Shown: positions 1-8,174 of the stretch, piece by piece
Numbering within the stretch: the first letter of the stretch is position 1
How the letters are laid out: each line of letters opens with the position of its first letter
Origin: Fodinibius saliphilus
GTDB lineage: Bacteria > Bacteroidota > Rhodothermia > Balneolales > Balneolaceae
Assembly: GCF_005869845.1 (NCBI RefSeq)
Contig: NZ_VAWF01000001.1
Location: 1,550,001-1,614,000, forward strand
Reading direction: 5' to 3'
Length of the DNA: 64,000 nt
Made by a program: the position numbers and the translations under genes
The notes under the pieces: model-generated
The model's input: only the letters and a program-made list of their open reading frames with translations
Told to the model about the DNA's origin: nothing
The model's database searches: none

Positions 1-792
1 ATAGAATCTCCGGCTATGAATTATCCCGCTACCGACGAGAATATCCGTAAAACGGTTCAGGATGAAGAAAGAGCAATAGCACAAGCTGAACGTTATTTTG
101 AGATTTATAAGGATGATATAGCCTGCATCATTATTGAACCAATTCAGGCCGAAGGGGGCGATCGTCACTTTCGACTCGAGTTTCACCAGGCTCTGCGCGA
201 ACTGGCCGATAAGCACGATGCACTGCTGATATATGATGAAGTACAGACCGGCGTTGGTCTGACCGGTAAGTTCTGGGCCCATGAGCATTATGTGAAACCC
301 GATATCCTTGCATTTGGTAAAAAAGCCCAGGTTTGCGGTATCTTGGCTGGGGAACGCATTGAAGACATTGATACCAACTGTTTTGAAGTATCCTCGCGTA
401 TTAACTCTACCTGGGGGGGTAACTTAGTAGATATGGTACGCTTTGGACGCATTCTGGAAGTAATAGAAGAAGAAAATCTTGTTGAAAATGCTGCTACGGT
501 AGGAAATTATCTGCTCGAAAAACTTCAAAACCTTGAAGAGCAGTTTGAACACGTCAGCAATCCACGTGGCAAAGGATTGTTATGTGCCATTGACTTTCCA
601 AACGGACACGTTCGAGATGCCGTAATTAAGGAATGTTTTGAGAATAACTTGATGATCCTTTCATGCGGACCTAAAACCATGCGATTCCGTCCGCCATTAA
701 ATGTTACTAAAGATCATATTGACGAAGGACTTGAGATCATTGAAAAATCCATCAAGTCAGCAATGAAAAAGTGCCCTGCACTTGACGCCTAA
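1..792 (+). CDS. lat: L-lysine 6-aminotransferase, C-terminal part (5' end outside window)
   Basis: The reading frame is open to the first base of the window, so the true start lies upstream; about 263 residues are visible. It is a PLP-dependent class III aminotransferase. The cofactor-binding Asp lies in IYDEVQTG and the Schiff-base Lys in FGKKAQVCG. This Lys context, together with SRINSTWGGN and the C-terminal MRFRPPLNVT, is characteristic of L-lysine 6-aminotransferase, which moves the epsilon-amino group of lysine to 2-oxoglutarate and gives piperideine-6-carboxylate. The family call is firm. The lysine specificity is by resemblance; ornithine or 4-aminobutyrate transaminase is the alternative. 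A hairpin follows the stop codon. Confidence 0.8.
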   Translation: MESPAMNYPATDENIRKTVQDEERAIAQAERYFEIYKDDIACIIIEPIQAEGGDRHFRLEFHQALRELADKHDALLIYDEVQTGVGLTGKFWAHEHYVKPDILAFGKKAQVCGILAGERIEDIDTNCFEVSSRINSTWGGNLVDMVRFGRILEVIEEENLVENAATVGNYLLEKLQNLEEQFEHVSNPRGKGLLCAIDFPNGHVRDAVIKECFENNLMILSCGPKTMRFRPPLNVTKDHIDEGLEIIEKSIKSAMKKCPALDA

Positions 793-805
793 TTTAGTTT
801 CAGCA

Positions 806-859
806 ATCAGTAAAACAGTTAACAGTTGAGGTATTACCTCCTGTTAACTGCATACTGAT
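806..859. terminator. Long hairpin between convergent genes
   Basis: Inverted repeat: CAGTTAACAG (816-825) pairs with CTGTTAACTG (841-850), with an inner GAGG/CCTC stem and an outer ATCAGTA (806-812)/TACTGAT (853-859). It lies between the convergent lysine aminotransferase and SDR genes. It is long enough to end transcription from both sides, although there is no strong T run on the plus strand. Confidence 0.6.
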
Positions 860-874
860 AACTATATTTCCTAC

Positions 875-1594
875 CTATACCATCTGGTGTGATTCGGGCT
901 GAATAGTAATCTCATTAAGAACCGAACCTTCCGGTTGATTAGCTGCATAATACACTGATTTCGCCACCTCTTCGGTACTTAGCATTTTTTTCTTTTGCAC
1001 TCGCATATTTACCGTGTCACTGTCCCACATTGGCGTATCTACACCCCCAAGGTGCATCAGGGTAAACTTTACTCCGCTTCTCTTGTGCTCTTCCACCAGA
1101 GATTTTGTGAATCCAGTGACGGCAAACTTTGAAGCTGAATAGATCGAAGAATTTTTCATAGGATATTTTCCTACACTGCCGGGAAACAGAATTACCCTTC
1201 CTTTTTTCTCCGTAGCCATATATCGAACTACCGTTTGCGTAACTAAGAAAGTACCATATACATTTACATCTAACATCTCTTTGGCATCTTCAGGCTTAAT
1301 ATCCAGCAAAGGTTGAATAACAGCAGTACCAAACGCATTTACAAGAACATCAGTAGGCCCAAGGTCTTCAATAACCTCGCGCGCCATCTTTGATACCGAA
1401 GCCAGATCTGTAACATCTACACCAATAACATAGGCCTCTCCCCCCTCATCGTTTATTTCCTTTGCCACCTCTTCGGCTTTCTGCTGGTTTCGCGCCGCTA
1501 ATACGACGGTAGCCCCGCCCTTTGCAAATACACGCCCACATGCACTTCCTATTCCACCTGATCCACCTACGATTAGTACAATTTTATCCTTCAT
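875..1594 (-). CDS. SDR family oxidoreductase
   Basis: 239-residue classical short-chain dehydrogenase. The N-terminal cofactor loop reads GGSGGIG (residues 10-16), slightly unlike the usual TGxxxGIG. NAFG stands where NNAG is normal, and the catalytic YSASK (YxxxK) is intact with a preceding Ser region. The Arg in AARNQQ after the second beta strand suggests NADP(H) preference. The substrate cannot be deduced. It sits alone, convergent with the aminotransferase and downstream of purL, from which a terminator separates it. Confidence 0.85.
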   Translation of the reverse strand: MKDKIVLIVGGSGGIGSACGRVFAKGGATVVLAARNQQKAEEVAKEINDEGGEAYVIGVDVTDLASVSKMAREVIEDLGPTDVLVNAFGTAVIQPLLDIKPEDAKEMLDVNVYGTFLVTQTVVRYMATEKKGRVILFPGSVGKYPMKNSSIYSASKFAVTGFTKSLVEEHKRSGVKFTLMHLGGVDTPMWDSDTVNMRVQKKKMLSTEEVAKSVYYAANQPEGSVLNEITIQPESHQMV

Positions 1595-1664
1595 TTCAAT
1601 AAATATTTTATCTTTAATTCTTTTGAATCTGTTAATTCAGTTTCGCTCCAAATCGTTCAAAAAG

Positions 1665-1695
1665 AAAAGGGACTTCCTATTTAGGAGTCCCTTTT
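1665..1695 (-). terminator. Rho-independent terminator of purL
   Basis: AAAAGGGACTTCCT (1665-1678) and AGGAGTCCCTTTT (1683-1695) form a near-perfect stem with a four-base loop. On the minus strand the stem ends in a T run. It lies 46 bp past the purL stop codon and before the SDR gene. Confidence 0.85.
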
Positions 1696-1740
1696 GATAT
1701 TTTATTACAAACTTATAAAAAGTGCAGAAATTATAAGCGG

Positions 1741-3987
1741 TTATCGCTGCTGCATTCCAGCCTTAATTACATTATCATAGATTGATACCATCTCATCTTG
1801 GGTAAAGGTCAAAAGGCCTGAAATTTCAAAATCATCACTTTCTCCGCCGACTTTGCCCAACTCAATAAATGGCAGATCGTTGTCAGTAAAGTGACTTTCA
1901 ACAGTCTTCTTCTGATTAGAACTGCATGTTACGACAACTCCGGATTGAGCTTCACTGTAGAGTACTTCGTGCATGTTAGATCCCAACTCATCAACTGAGA
2001 CCGTTGCACCTTTACCTCCGAACATCGACATCTCAGCTAAAGTGATTGCCAATCCGCCATCAGAAACATCATGTGCAGCATTAACCAGGTTCCGCTGAAT
2101 AGCTTCAAGTAATACTTTTTGCAGACGTCCTTCAAACTCCAGATCAATTTCAGGAGCATCACCGGTGGTAAGGTCATGAATTGTGTGCAGATATTCGCTA
2201 GCTCCCAGCCCTTTTCTAGGCGCACCAATGTAATAAATGGAATCAGACTCTTCTTTGAACTCCGGTGTCATGCGATCATTTTCCAGATCTTCGATAAGTC
2301 CCAACATTCCAATAACAGGTGTTGGGAATACTGCCATTTCAGGATTTTCGTTATAGAAACTTACATTTCCACCTGTTACCGGCGTATTAAAAGTACGACA
2401 AGCGTCCCCCATTCCGGCAAGTGCTTCTTTAAATGTCCAGTATACTTCCGGTTTATAAGGATTACCGAAGTTCAGGCAGTTTGTTATCGCCATCGGCTTA
2501 GCGCCGCTACAAACGACATTTCGTGCAGATTCGGCCACAGCAATTTGGCCACCTTTGCGGGGATTCAAATGGACATAACGCCCGTTACAATCGGTCTTCA
2601 CTGCCAGCCCTTTGTTAGTACCTTTGATACGAACAACACCAGAATCTGAAGCTCCCGGGCCGTTCACCGTATTGGTGCGTACCATGGTATCATACTGCTC
2701 ATAAACCCATCGCTTGGATGCGATATTTGCAGCCCCCAACAAACCGGACATAATCTCTTTGTGATCTGTAGGATGATCCAGGGAATCGATATCAAACGAC
2801 TGTGTTTCCTCGAGGTATTCAGGCTTCTTGGTTTCACGCTTGTACTGGGGAGCGCCACCGCCCAATACCAAACTATCAGCAGGAATATCCGCCTTTACTT
2901 CCCCATCTTTCTTGTACGTTACATTTTCGCCTTCTACAACTTCACCAATAACAACGGCATTGAGATCCCATTTCTCATAAATGTCAATAATTTCTTGCTC
3001 ACGTCCATCTTCAGCCACAACCAGCATACGCTCCTGGCTCTCAGAGAGCAGTAACTCATAGGCAGTCATACCCTCCTCACGGGCAGGAACTTTGTCAAGG
3101 TCCAGCTCCATTCCAACGCCGCCTTTGGCCGTCATCTCGGAAGAAGAACAGCTGATACCGGCAGCTCCCATATCCTGAATTCCGACGATACCACCATTTT
3201 TAATAACTTCCAATGTAGCTTCAAGCAGCTGTTTCTCAGAAAATGGATCTCCTACCTGAACACTAGGTCGCTTATCTTCACTTTCTTCACTAATCTCTTC
3301 GGATGCAAAGGTTGCCCCGTGAATTCCGTCGCGACCTGTATCAGATCCTACAATAATAACAGGGTTTCCAATTCCCTCGGCGATTGCCGATGCGGTCTGA
3401 TCTTCTTTCACAATTCCAACACTCATCGCGTTAACTAGCGGATTGCCCTCATACTTTTCGTCGAAATAGATTTCGCCGCCAACCATAGGTACACCAAAAG
3501 AATTCCCGTAATCTGCAATCCCTCTTACCACCCCATCAAGCAGAAATCGCACTCTGGGTGTATCAAGGTCTCCAAAGCGCAGAGAGTTCAAGCTTGCAAT
3601 AGGCCGAGCACCCATAGTGAAAATATCACGGTGAATTCCACCAACCCCTGTTGCTGCTCCTTCATAAGGTTCAATAGCAGAAGGGTGGTTATGACTCTCT
3701 ACCTTGAAAACACAGCCAAGGCCATCACCAATATCTACCAGACCCGCATTCTCTTCACCGGCATCTACCAACATTTGAGGCCCTTCGTTGGGCAGCTTTT
3801 TAATTTCAAGGATTGAGTTTTTGTAAGAGCAGTGCTCACTCCACATTACCGAATAGACACCCAATTCGGTAAAAGTAGGCATACGCCCCAAGTAATCTTT
3901 GACCATTTCGAACTCCTCTTCTGTGAGTCCGTGATCTTTCGCTAATTCGAGTGTTACTTTCGGCTCAGTAATAGTAGTATCAGACAT
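1741..3987 (-). CDS. purL: Phosphoribosylformylglycinamidine synthase subunit PurL
   Basis: 748 residues, the usual length of the small (bacillus-type) PurL. It catalyses the ATP-dependent conversion of FGAR to FGAM in de novo purine synthesis, using ammonia delivered by PurQ with PurS; neither is in this window. Signature blocks are present: [11 protein letters not shown] near the N-terminus (catalytic His region), [19 protein letters not shown] (ATP/Mg site), and the repeated AIRS-type half starting near residue 440 with [13 protein letters not shown] start, 6 bp after the stop of the HAD phosphatase gene, so the two are probably co-transcribed. Confidence 0.97.
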   Translation of the reverse strand: MSDTTITEPKVTLELAKDHGLTEEEFEMVKDYLGRMPTFTELGVYSVMWSEHCSYKNSILEIKKLPNEGPQMLVDAGEENAGLVDIGDGLGCVFKVESHNHPSAIEPYEGAATGVGGIHRDIFTMGARPIASLNSLRFGDLDTPRVRFLLDGVVRGIADYGNSFGVPMVGGEIYFDEKYEGNPLVNAMSVGIVKEDQTASAIAEGIGNPVIIVGSDTGRDGIHGATFASEEISEESEDKRPSVQVGDPFSEKQLLEATLEVIKNGGIVGIQDMGAAGISCSSSEMTAKGGVGMELDLDKVPAREEGMTAYELLLSESQERMLVVAEDGREQEIIDIYEKWDLNAVVIGEVVEGENVTYKKDGEVKADIPADSLVLGGGAPQYKRETKKPEYLEETQSFDIDSLDHPTDHKEIMSGLLGAANIASKRWVYEQYDTMVRTNTVNGPGASDSGVVRIKGTNKGLAVKTDCNGRYVHLNPRKGGQIAVAESARNVVCSGAKPMAITNCLNFGNPYKPEVYWTFKEALAGMGDACRTFNTPVTGGNVSFYNENPEMAVFPTPVIGMLGLIEDLENDRMTPEFKEESDSIYYIGAPRKGLGASEYLHTIHDLTTGDAPEIDLEFEGRLQKVLLEAIQRNLVNAAHDVSDGGLAITLAEMSMFGGKGATVSVDELGSNMHEVLYSEAQSGVVVTCSSNQKKTVESHFTDNDLPFIELGKVGGESDDFEISGLLTFTQDEMVSIYDNVIKAGMQQR

Positions 3988-3993
3988 CAGTTA

Positions 3994-4701
3994 TTATGAT
4001 TGAGTGTTGGAAAGTTCCAGTAACTGTTCTAGTTGTTCAAATTCCTTAAAAACGAAATCAGCTTTCGCATGTTTTTCGGGCTCCCCGTTAGAAGTAAACC
4101 ATGCTGTATTCCAGCCATACTGCGAACCGCCTTCAATATCGGAAGAAAAAGAATCGCCCACATATAAGATCTTATTTTTTTCAACACCTGCTGCTTCCGT
4201 GGCATGCTCAAATACTCTGGGATCGGGCTTTAACACCCCTACATCTTCAGAAATAACAGTATGGTCCGCTGACTCATAAAACCCGAATTCTTCAAACTTT
4301 AACCGTTGTGTTTCGGCAAATCCATTTGTCAAAATTCCTACAGGATAATGTTCAGCTATTTTCAAATAGACTTCTTTAGCACCATCTACCCATTGCCAAT
4401 GATTACGATAGCACTGCATGTAATAATTGCCTATCTCTTCGTATCGGCTGGCACTTAGTTCCAGATTCTGAAGTGTCTTTTCAAATCGATTTCGCTGCAG
4501 TTCTGATCGGTCGACTTTTCCGCGGCTATAGAGTCCCCATTGTTCACTATTTACCTTATGGTACTCATCTATAAGCTCGGAGGGACTAACCTCTTCAAAA
4601 AGTGCAAAGTTGTTATAAACCTCCTGAAGCCCGGCTTGTTCCGCTGCCTTGTGATTAAGGAGCGTGTCATCCAAATCGAAGTAGATATACTGGTACGGCA
4701 A
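3994..4701 (-). CDS. HAD-family hydrolase, YjjG-type nucleotidase
   Basis: 235 residues. HAD motif I is FDLDDTLLNH near residue 8 (nucleophile Asp and acid/base Asp), motif II is GILTNGF, and motif IV is LYVGDSFSSDIEGG. The helical cap after motif I and the overall length match the YjjG family of pyrimidine 5'-nucleotidases, which cleave (non-canonical) nucleoside monophosphates. The start must be TTG at 4701: a stop codon lies only a few codons upstream and no nearby ATG keeps motif I. It precedes purL by 6 bp, which fits a nucleotide-metabolism pairing. Other phosphatase substrates are possible. Confidence 0.85.
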   Translation of the reverse strand: MPYQYIYFDLDDTLLNHKAAEQAGLQEVYNNFALFEEVSPSELIDEYHKVNSEQWGLYSRGKVDRSELQRNRFEKTLQNLELSASRYEEIGNYYMQCYRNHWQWVDGAKEVYLKIAEHYPVGILTNGFAETQRLKFEEFGFYESADHTVISEDVGVLKPDPRVFEHATEAAGVEKNKILYVGDSFSSDIEGGSQYGWNTAWFTSNGEPEKHAKADFVFKEFEQLEQLLELSNTQS

Positions 4702-4907
4702 AAGAAGTACTTAAATCTTGTTGAAAATGATTCGCTCAAAGATAGGGATTTGATTAATAAGATTTAAAAAACATATTGATGATATTTAATTTTGCTTCTA
4801 CCTCTCTCACAATTGTTTATTTCAAATTCTTAATTTTCAAAAATGTATCAATTTTCTGATCCTTTCGTATATTGTGCATCATAAATATTAAACTAATATC
4901 GGGATCA

Positions 4908-5498
4908 ATGAATATTAAAACTATCATCGGATTAGGCGTCGCCGCATTACTCTTTTTTTATGGCGTCAGTGTAAATAATGGACTTGTTAATAAACAGGAA
5001 ACAGTAAATCAACGATGGGCACAGGTCGAAAACCAGTACCAACGCCGTGCTGATTTGGTCCCCAACCTCGTTAATACTGTGAAAGGGGCCGCAGACTTTG
5101 AAAAAAGCACGCTTACACAGGTTATTGAAGCACGAAGTAAAGCATCTTCTATCCAGGTTTCTGCTGATGACCTCAACAACCCACAAAAACTGCAGCAGTT
5201 CCAGCAGGCTCAAAAGCAACTTTCAGGAGCCCTGTCACGACTCCTTGTTACTGTAGAGAAATATCCTGAGCTCAAAGCGAATGAAAACTTCAGAGATCTA
5301 CAAAACCAACTGGAAGGTACCGAAAATCGAATTGCCACAGAACGACAGCGTTTTAATGAAGCAGTCCAAAGCTATAATACCGAAATCAGGCTCTTCCCGG
5401 GTAATATCTTTGCTAGTATTCTAGGTTTTGAAAAGAAGGCCTATTTCGAAGCAGATGAGGGAGCGGAAGAAGCCCCCGAAGTTAATTTTAGTGAATAG
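4908..5498 (+). CDS. lemA: LemA family protein
   Basis: 196 residues from the ATG at 4908; the frame is open a few codons further up but the extension has no signal-like character. There is one N-terminal membrane segment (IIGLGVAALLFFYGVSV), then the typical LemA body: QRWAQVENQYQRRADLVPNLVNTVKGAADFE, a long coiled-coil-like region, and TEIRLFPGNIFASILGF. The N-terminus is outside and the helical domain is probably periplasmic. The biochemical role of LemA is not settled. The next two genes both encode TPM-domain proteins, a pairing very common in bacteria, so the three probably act together at the envelope. Confidence 0.93.
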   Translation: MNIKTIIGLGVAALLFFYGVSVNNGLVNKQETVNQRWAQVENQYQRRADLVPNLVNTVKGAADFEKSTLTQVIEARSKASSIQVSADDLNNPQKLQQFQQAQKQLSGALSRLLVTVEKYPELKANENFRDLQNQLEGTENRIATERQRFNEAVQSYNTEIRLFPGNIFASILGFEKKAYFEADEGAEEAPEVNFSE

Positions 5499-5525
5499 AC
5501 AGAACAACCTCTAAGGAGTAACAAG

Positions 5526-5975
5526 ATGGCAGACAAAGATTTACTAACAGAAGAACAGGAACAACAGGTTATTTCAGCGATACAAAAAGCTGAAAACAAA
5601 TCTTCCGGTGAAATTCGCGTACATATTGAAGAAGAATGTGAAAGCGATGCATTAGAACGAGCAGCTCAAGTCTTTCATGACTTGGGGATGGATCAAACCC
5701 AACGGCAAAATGGGGTATTGATTTATATCGCCTCTGAAGATCATAAAGCGGCGGTATATGCCGGTAAAGGTATCCATACCGAAGTAGAAGAAGGATTCTG
5801 GAGTGATGTCTTGGACATACTCATACGGCATTTTAAAGAAGATGCCTATGAGGAAGGGATCGAAAAAGCAGTCTACAAAGTGGGTGAAAAGCTCGTGGAA
5901 CTATTCCCTCATAAAAAGGGAGATATCGATGAACTCTCCAATGAGATAAGCTATCGCGATTCCAACAATTCCTAG
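5526..5975 (+). CDS. TPM-domain protein without signal peptide
   Basis: 149 residues, almost entirely one TPM domain: SSGEIRVHIEE at the front, NGVLIYIASEDHKAAVYAGKGI in the middle, and YEEGIEKAVYKVGEKLVELFP at the end. No signal peptide or membrane helix is visible, so it looks cytosolic, unlike the following paralogue. A clear Shine-Dalgarno-like AAGGAG lies 8 bp before the ATG. It is 27 bp after lemA and 29 bp before the glycine-rich TPM gene. The molecular function of the family is unknown; roles in envelope quality control or photosystem II repair have been proposed for homologues. Confidence 0.88.
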   Translation: MADKDLLTEEQEQQVISAIQKAENKSSGEIRVHIEEECESDALERAAQVFHDLGMDQTQRQNGVLIYIASEDHKAAVYAGKGIHTEVEEGFWSDVLDILIRHFKEDAYEEGIEKAVYKVGEKLVELFPHKKGDIDELSNEISYRDSNNS

Positions 5976-6004
5976 TTAGAACTATCTTTAAAGATTATAA
6001 TCGT

Positions 6005-6787
6005 ATGTTTCCAATGAACCGATCTCGTTTTTTCCATACTTATATTATTCCACTTTTCCTGTGCTTATTCTTTTTACCCACTCTACTTAACGCTCAGGAT
6101 CTGCCATCTGAGCCCACAGGACATGTAAGCGATTTTGCAAAAATGTTAAATCGTTCAGAGCAACAACAACTGGAAATGAAATTGCGAAATTATCGTGATA
6201 CCACTACCACTGTTATTGCCATAGCGACTTTGCAAACTCTTAACAATATTTCTATTGAAGAAACAGCTACTACTCTGTTTAACAGCTGGAAAATGTGGCA
6301 AGGTCAAAAAGATAATGGGATTCTGATAGTCATTGCTAAAGAAGAACGTAAGATGCGTATTGAAGTTGGCTATGGCCTAGAAGGGGTAGTCACCGATGTC
6401 ATGGCAGGACGAATCATCCGAAATATTCTGACGCCCGATTTTAAACGCGGTAATTTTTATGAAGGTTTAGACCGCGCCACTTCGGCAATCATACAGCTGG
6501 CCAGCGGCGAATATATTGATCAGCTTACCGAAAAGACCTCAAACGATAATGACACCATCTCCTTTATCATATTTGCACTCTTTGTGTTTTTTGTCTTCTA
6601 CTCTGCCGGGCGCGGTGGTGGCAAAGGGAAAGGTAAGCGTCGACGAACGCTGGGATCTGGCGGTTTTATCTTTCTTGGTGGAGGCGGCGGCTTTGGCGGA
6701 AGCAGCTCCGGCGGTGGCAGCTTCGGTGGTTTCAGTGGAGGTGGCGGCTTTGGTTCCGGTGGCGGTGGTGCCAGCGGAGGTTGGTAA
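6005..6787 (+). CDS. Exported TPM-domain protein with Gly-rich tail (YgcG family)
   Basis: 260 residues. A signal peptide (hydrophobic IIPLFLCLFFLPTLLNA, cleavage near residue 30) is followed by a TPM domain (DFAKMLNRSEQQQLEMKL to YEGLDRATSAIIQLASGEY). After that come a membrane segment (about 181-198, FIIFALFVFFVFYSAG), a basic stretch (GKGKGKRRR), and a tail of about 45 residues that is nearly all Gly and Ser, ending ASGGW. This is the classic YgcG/DUF2207-like layout next to lemA. The first ATG is used here; one three codons later is equally possible. A hairpin follows the stop. Confidence 0.9.
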   Translation: MFPMNRSRFFHTYIIPLFLCLFFLPTLLNAQDLPSEPTGHVSDFAKMLNRSEQQQLEMKLRNYRDTTTTVIAIATLQTLNNISIEETATTLFNSWKMWQGQKDNGILIVIAKEERKMRIEVGYGLEGVVTDVMAGRIIRNILTPDFKRGNFYEGLDRATSAIIQLASGEYIDQLTEKTSNDNDTISFIIFALFVFFVFYSAGRGGGKGKGKRRRTLGSGGFIFLGGGGGFGGSSSGGGSFGGFSGGGGFGSGGGGASGGW

Positions 6788-6801
6788 GTAGCTATTATAT
6801 T

Positions 6802-6834
6802 CCACAGAGGGCAGTATCGTATTGGCCTCTGTGG
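6802..6834. terminator. Hairpin between convergent transcripts
   Basis: CCACAGAGG (6802-6810) and CCTCTGTGG (6826-6834) form a perfect 9 bp stem, followed on the plus strand by TTATTCTTATTT. It separates the lemA-TPM group from the convergent Nramp gene, so it can serve both strands. Confidence 0.65.
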
Positions 6835-6840
6835 TTATTC

Positions 6841-8145
6841 TTATTTCTCGCGCAACTTCTGTATAGTACGATATACCGGCCAGATGATAAGAACAGAAAT
6901 AATCAGCGAAGTAATAAGTATATAGGTTTCGTTTACCAGCTCAACCGGTAACGTATTGGAAAGTGCCCGTGCTACATTACGGACTCCAATAATAATCGTT
7001 ATAAAAACCACCACGCTCATTAAAAGGTTGATGGCATTTGAATTTACAGCCTTCGAAGTCATCAACTCCCTGTTATTTACCAAGATAAGAAGTGCAATAG
7101 CTACCATCGGCAATATGATACCATTTAAAGCCTGTGCTAATATAATAGCAGGTATTGGTTGTACTTGCGAAGCTCCAAAAATGAGACCTATCAATAACAC
7201 TCCCACCCATACAGCCCGAAAGTTACGGCCATCCTCTGCCCATTTTCCGTCATCGTCCTCATTATCGGCAACGCTTTGAGCAGTTACAGCAGCAGCCAAC
7301 GGCGCCGTTATTGAAGAACTTAAACCTGCAGCAAAAAGCCCCAAACCAAGTAAAAAAGATGCCCAACTTCCCATCTGCTCCGTAAGAGCAGCTGCCAGGC
7401 CCTCAAAGGTAAAAGCACCGGCAATGGCTGTACCTACGATAAGAACCCCAATAGAAATCAATCCCCCCAAGCCAATTGCAATACTTAAACTCCAACGCAT
7501 CTCTTTCAGATCTTGACCCGACGCTATACCTGAACCCAAAAATAAGTTATAAGGAACCACAGTAGTCCCTACAAGAGCTAGAATAAGCATACTTGACCCT
7601 TCCGGGATTTTCGGAATTGCTAAACTCCCTACTACTGCTCCTAAGTCGGGCTTCATAGTAATAGCTGTAACGAGGAAGCAGAATCCCATAAAGGCAACCA
7701 ACACGCCCATGATTTTTGCTACAGACTCCACCGTTCCAAACCAAAATAATGGTAACACTATTGCCCCCATAGCTAATACAATCCAATATGTCGGTATCTC
7801 AAAAATAAGCGTAATACCTGCCACAGCACCCAATATATTCCCAGCCTCATAGGCAGCACACCCTAAAATTACGGCACCTACTATCATACCCAACAGTCCA
7901 CTCATAGCGGGACTCACATGCAAATACTTCTTCAATGCTTCTCCCAAGTTGATTCCTGATGACATTGTTAATCGGGCGCTGGCTTCTTGTAACACAATAC
8001 AAGCAATTGTAGAAAACATAAGTGCCCAAATAAGGGAATAACCAAATTCTGCACCGGCAGCTGCTGCTGTAGTTATTGTTCCCGGTCCAATAAAAGCCGC
8101 AGAAATTACGGCCCAAAACAAAATATTTAAGAAACGCTTTTTCAT
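6841..8145 (-). CDS. Nramp-family transporter with atypical metal site
   Basis: About 434 residues and 11 hydrophobic helices, the length and pattern of Nramp (MntH) transporters. The region equivalent to the helix-1 DPGN metal motif reads GPGT (residues 20-23), and the helix-6 region equivalent to MPHN reads VPYN (near 200). The Asp, Met and His ligands that bind Mn2+/Fe2+ in canonical members therefore appear to be missing. It may carry another substrate. The frame opens at a TTG at 8166, but the ATG at 8145 has GGGA upstream and starts just before helix 1. It lies just downstream of the 5-oxoprolinase gene, so the two are probably one transcript. Confidence 0.8.
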   Translation of the reverse strand: MKKRFLNILFWAVISAAFIGPGTITTAAAAGAEFGYSLIWALMFSTIACIVLQEASARLTMSSGINLGEALKKYLHVSPAMSGLLGMIVGAVILGCAAYEAGNILGAVAGITLIFEIPTYWIVLAMGAIVLPLFWFGTVESVAKIMGVLVAFMGFCFLVTAITMKPDLGAVVGSLAIPKIPEGSSMLILALVGTTVVPYNLFLGSGIASGQDLKEMRWSLSIAIGLGGLISIGVLIVGTAIAGAFTFEGLAAALTEQMGSWASFLLGLGLFAAGLSSSITAPLAAAVTAQSVADNEDDDGKWAEDGRNFRAVWVGVLLIGLIFGASQVQPIPAIILAQALNGIILPMVAIALLILVNNRELMTSKAVNSNAINLLMSVVVFITIIIGVRNVARALSNTLPVELVNETYILITSLIISVLIIWPVYRTIQKLREK

Positions 8146-8174
8146 AATCCCATTTAATAATTTCAATATGCTTA

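Noticed and set aside
2119-2649. 176-codon open frame on the plus strand inside purL
   Set aside because: It is antisense to the strongly supported purL coding frame, with no recognisable domain or start signal.
6660-6787. GGTGGC-rich stretch as a tandem DNA repeat or CRISPR-like array
   Set aside because: It is the low-complexity Gly/Ser coding tail of the YgcG-family protein, with no spacers or fixed repeat unit.
6516-6791. Ala/Val-rich frame over the Gly-rich tail of the TPM protein
   Set aside because: It arises from reading GGN-repeat codons in another frame; the TPM protein accounts for the sequence.
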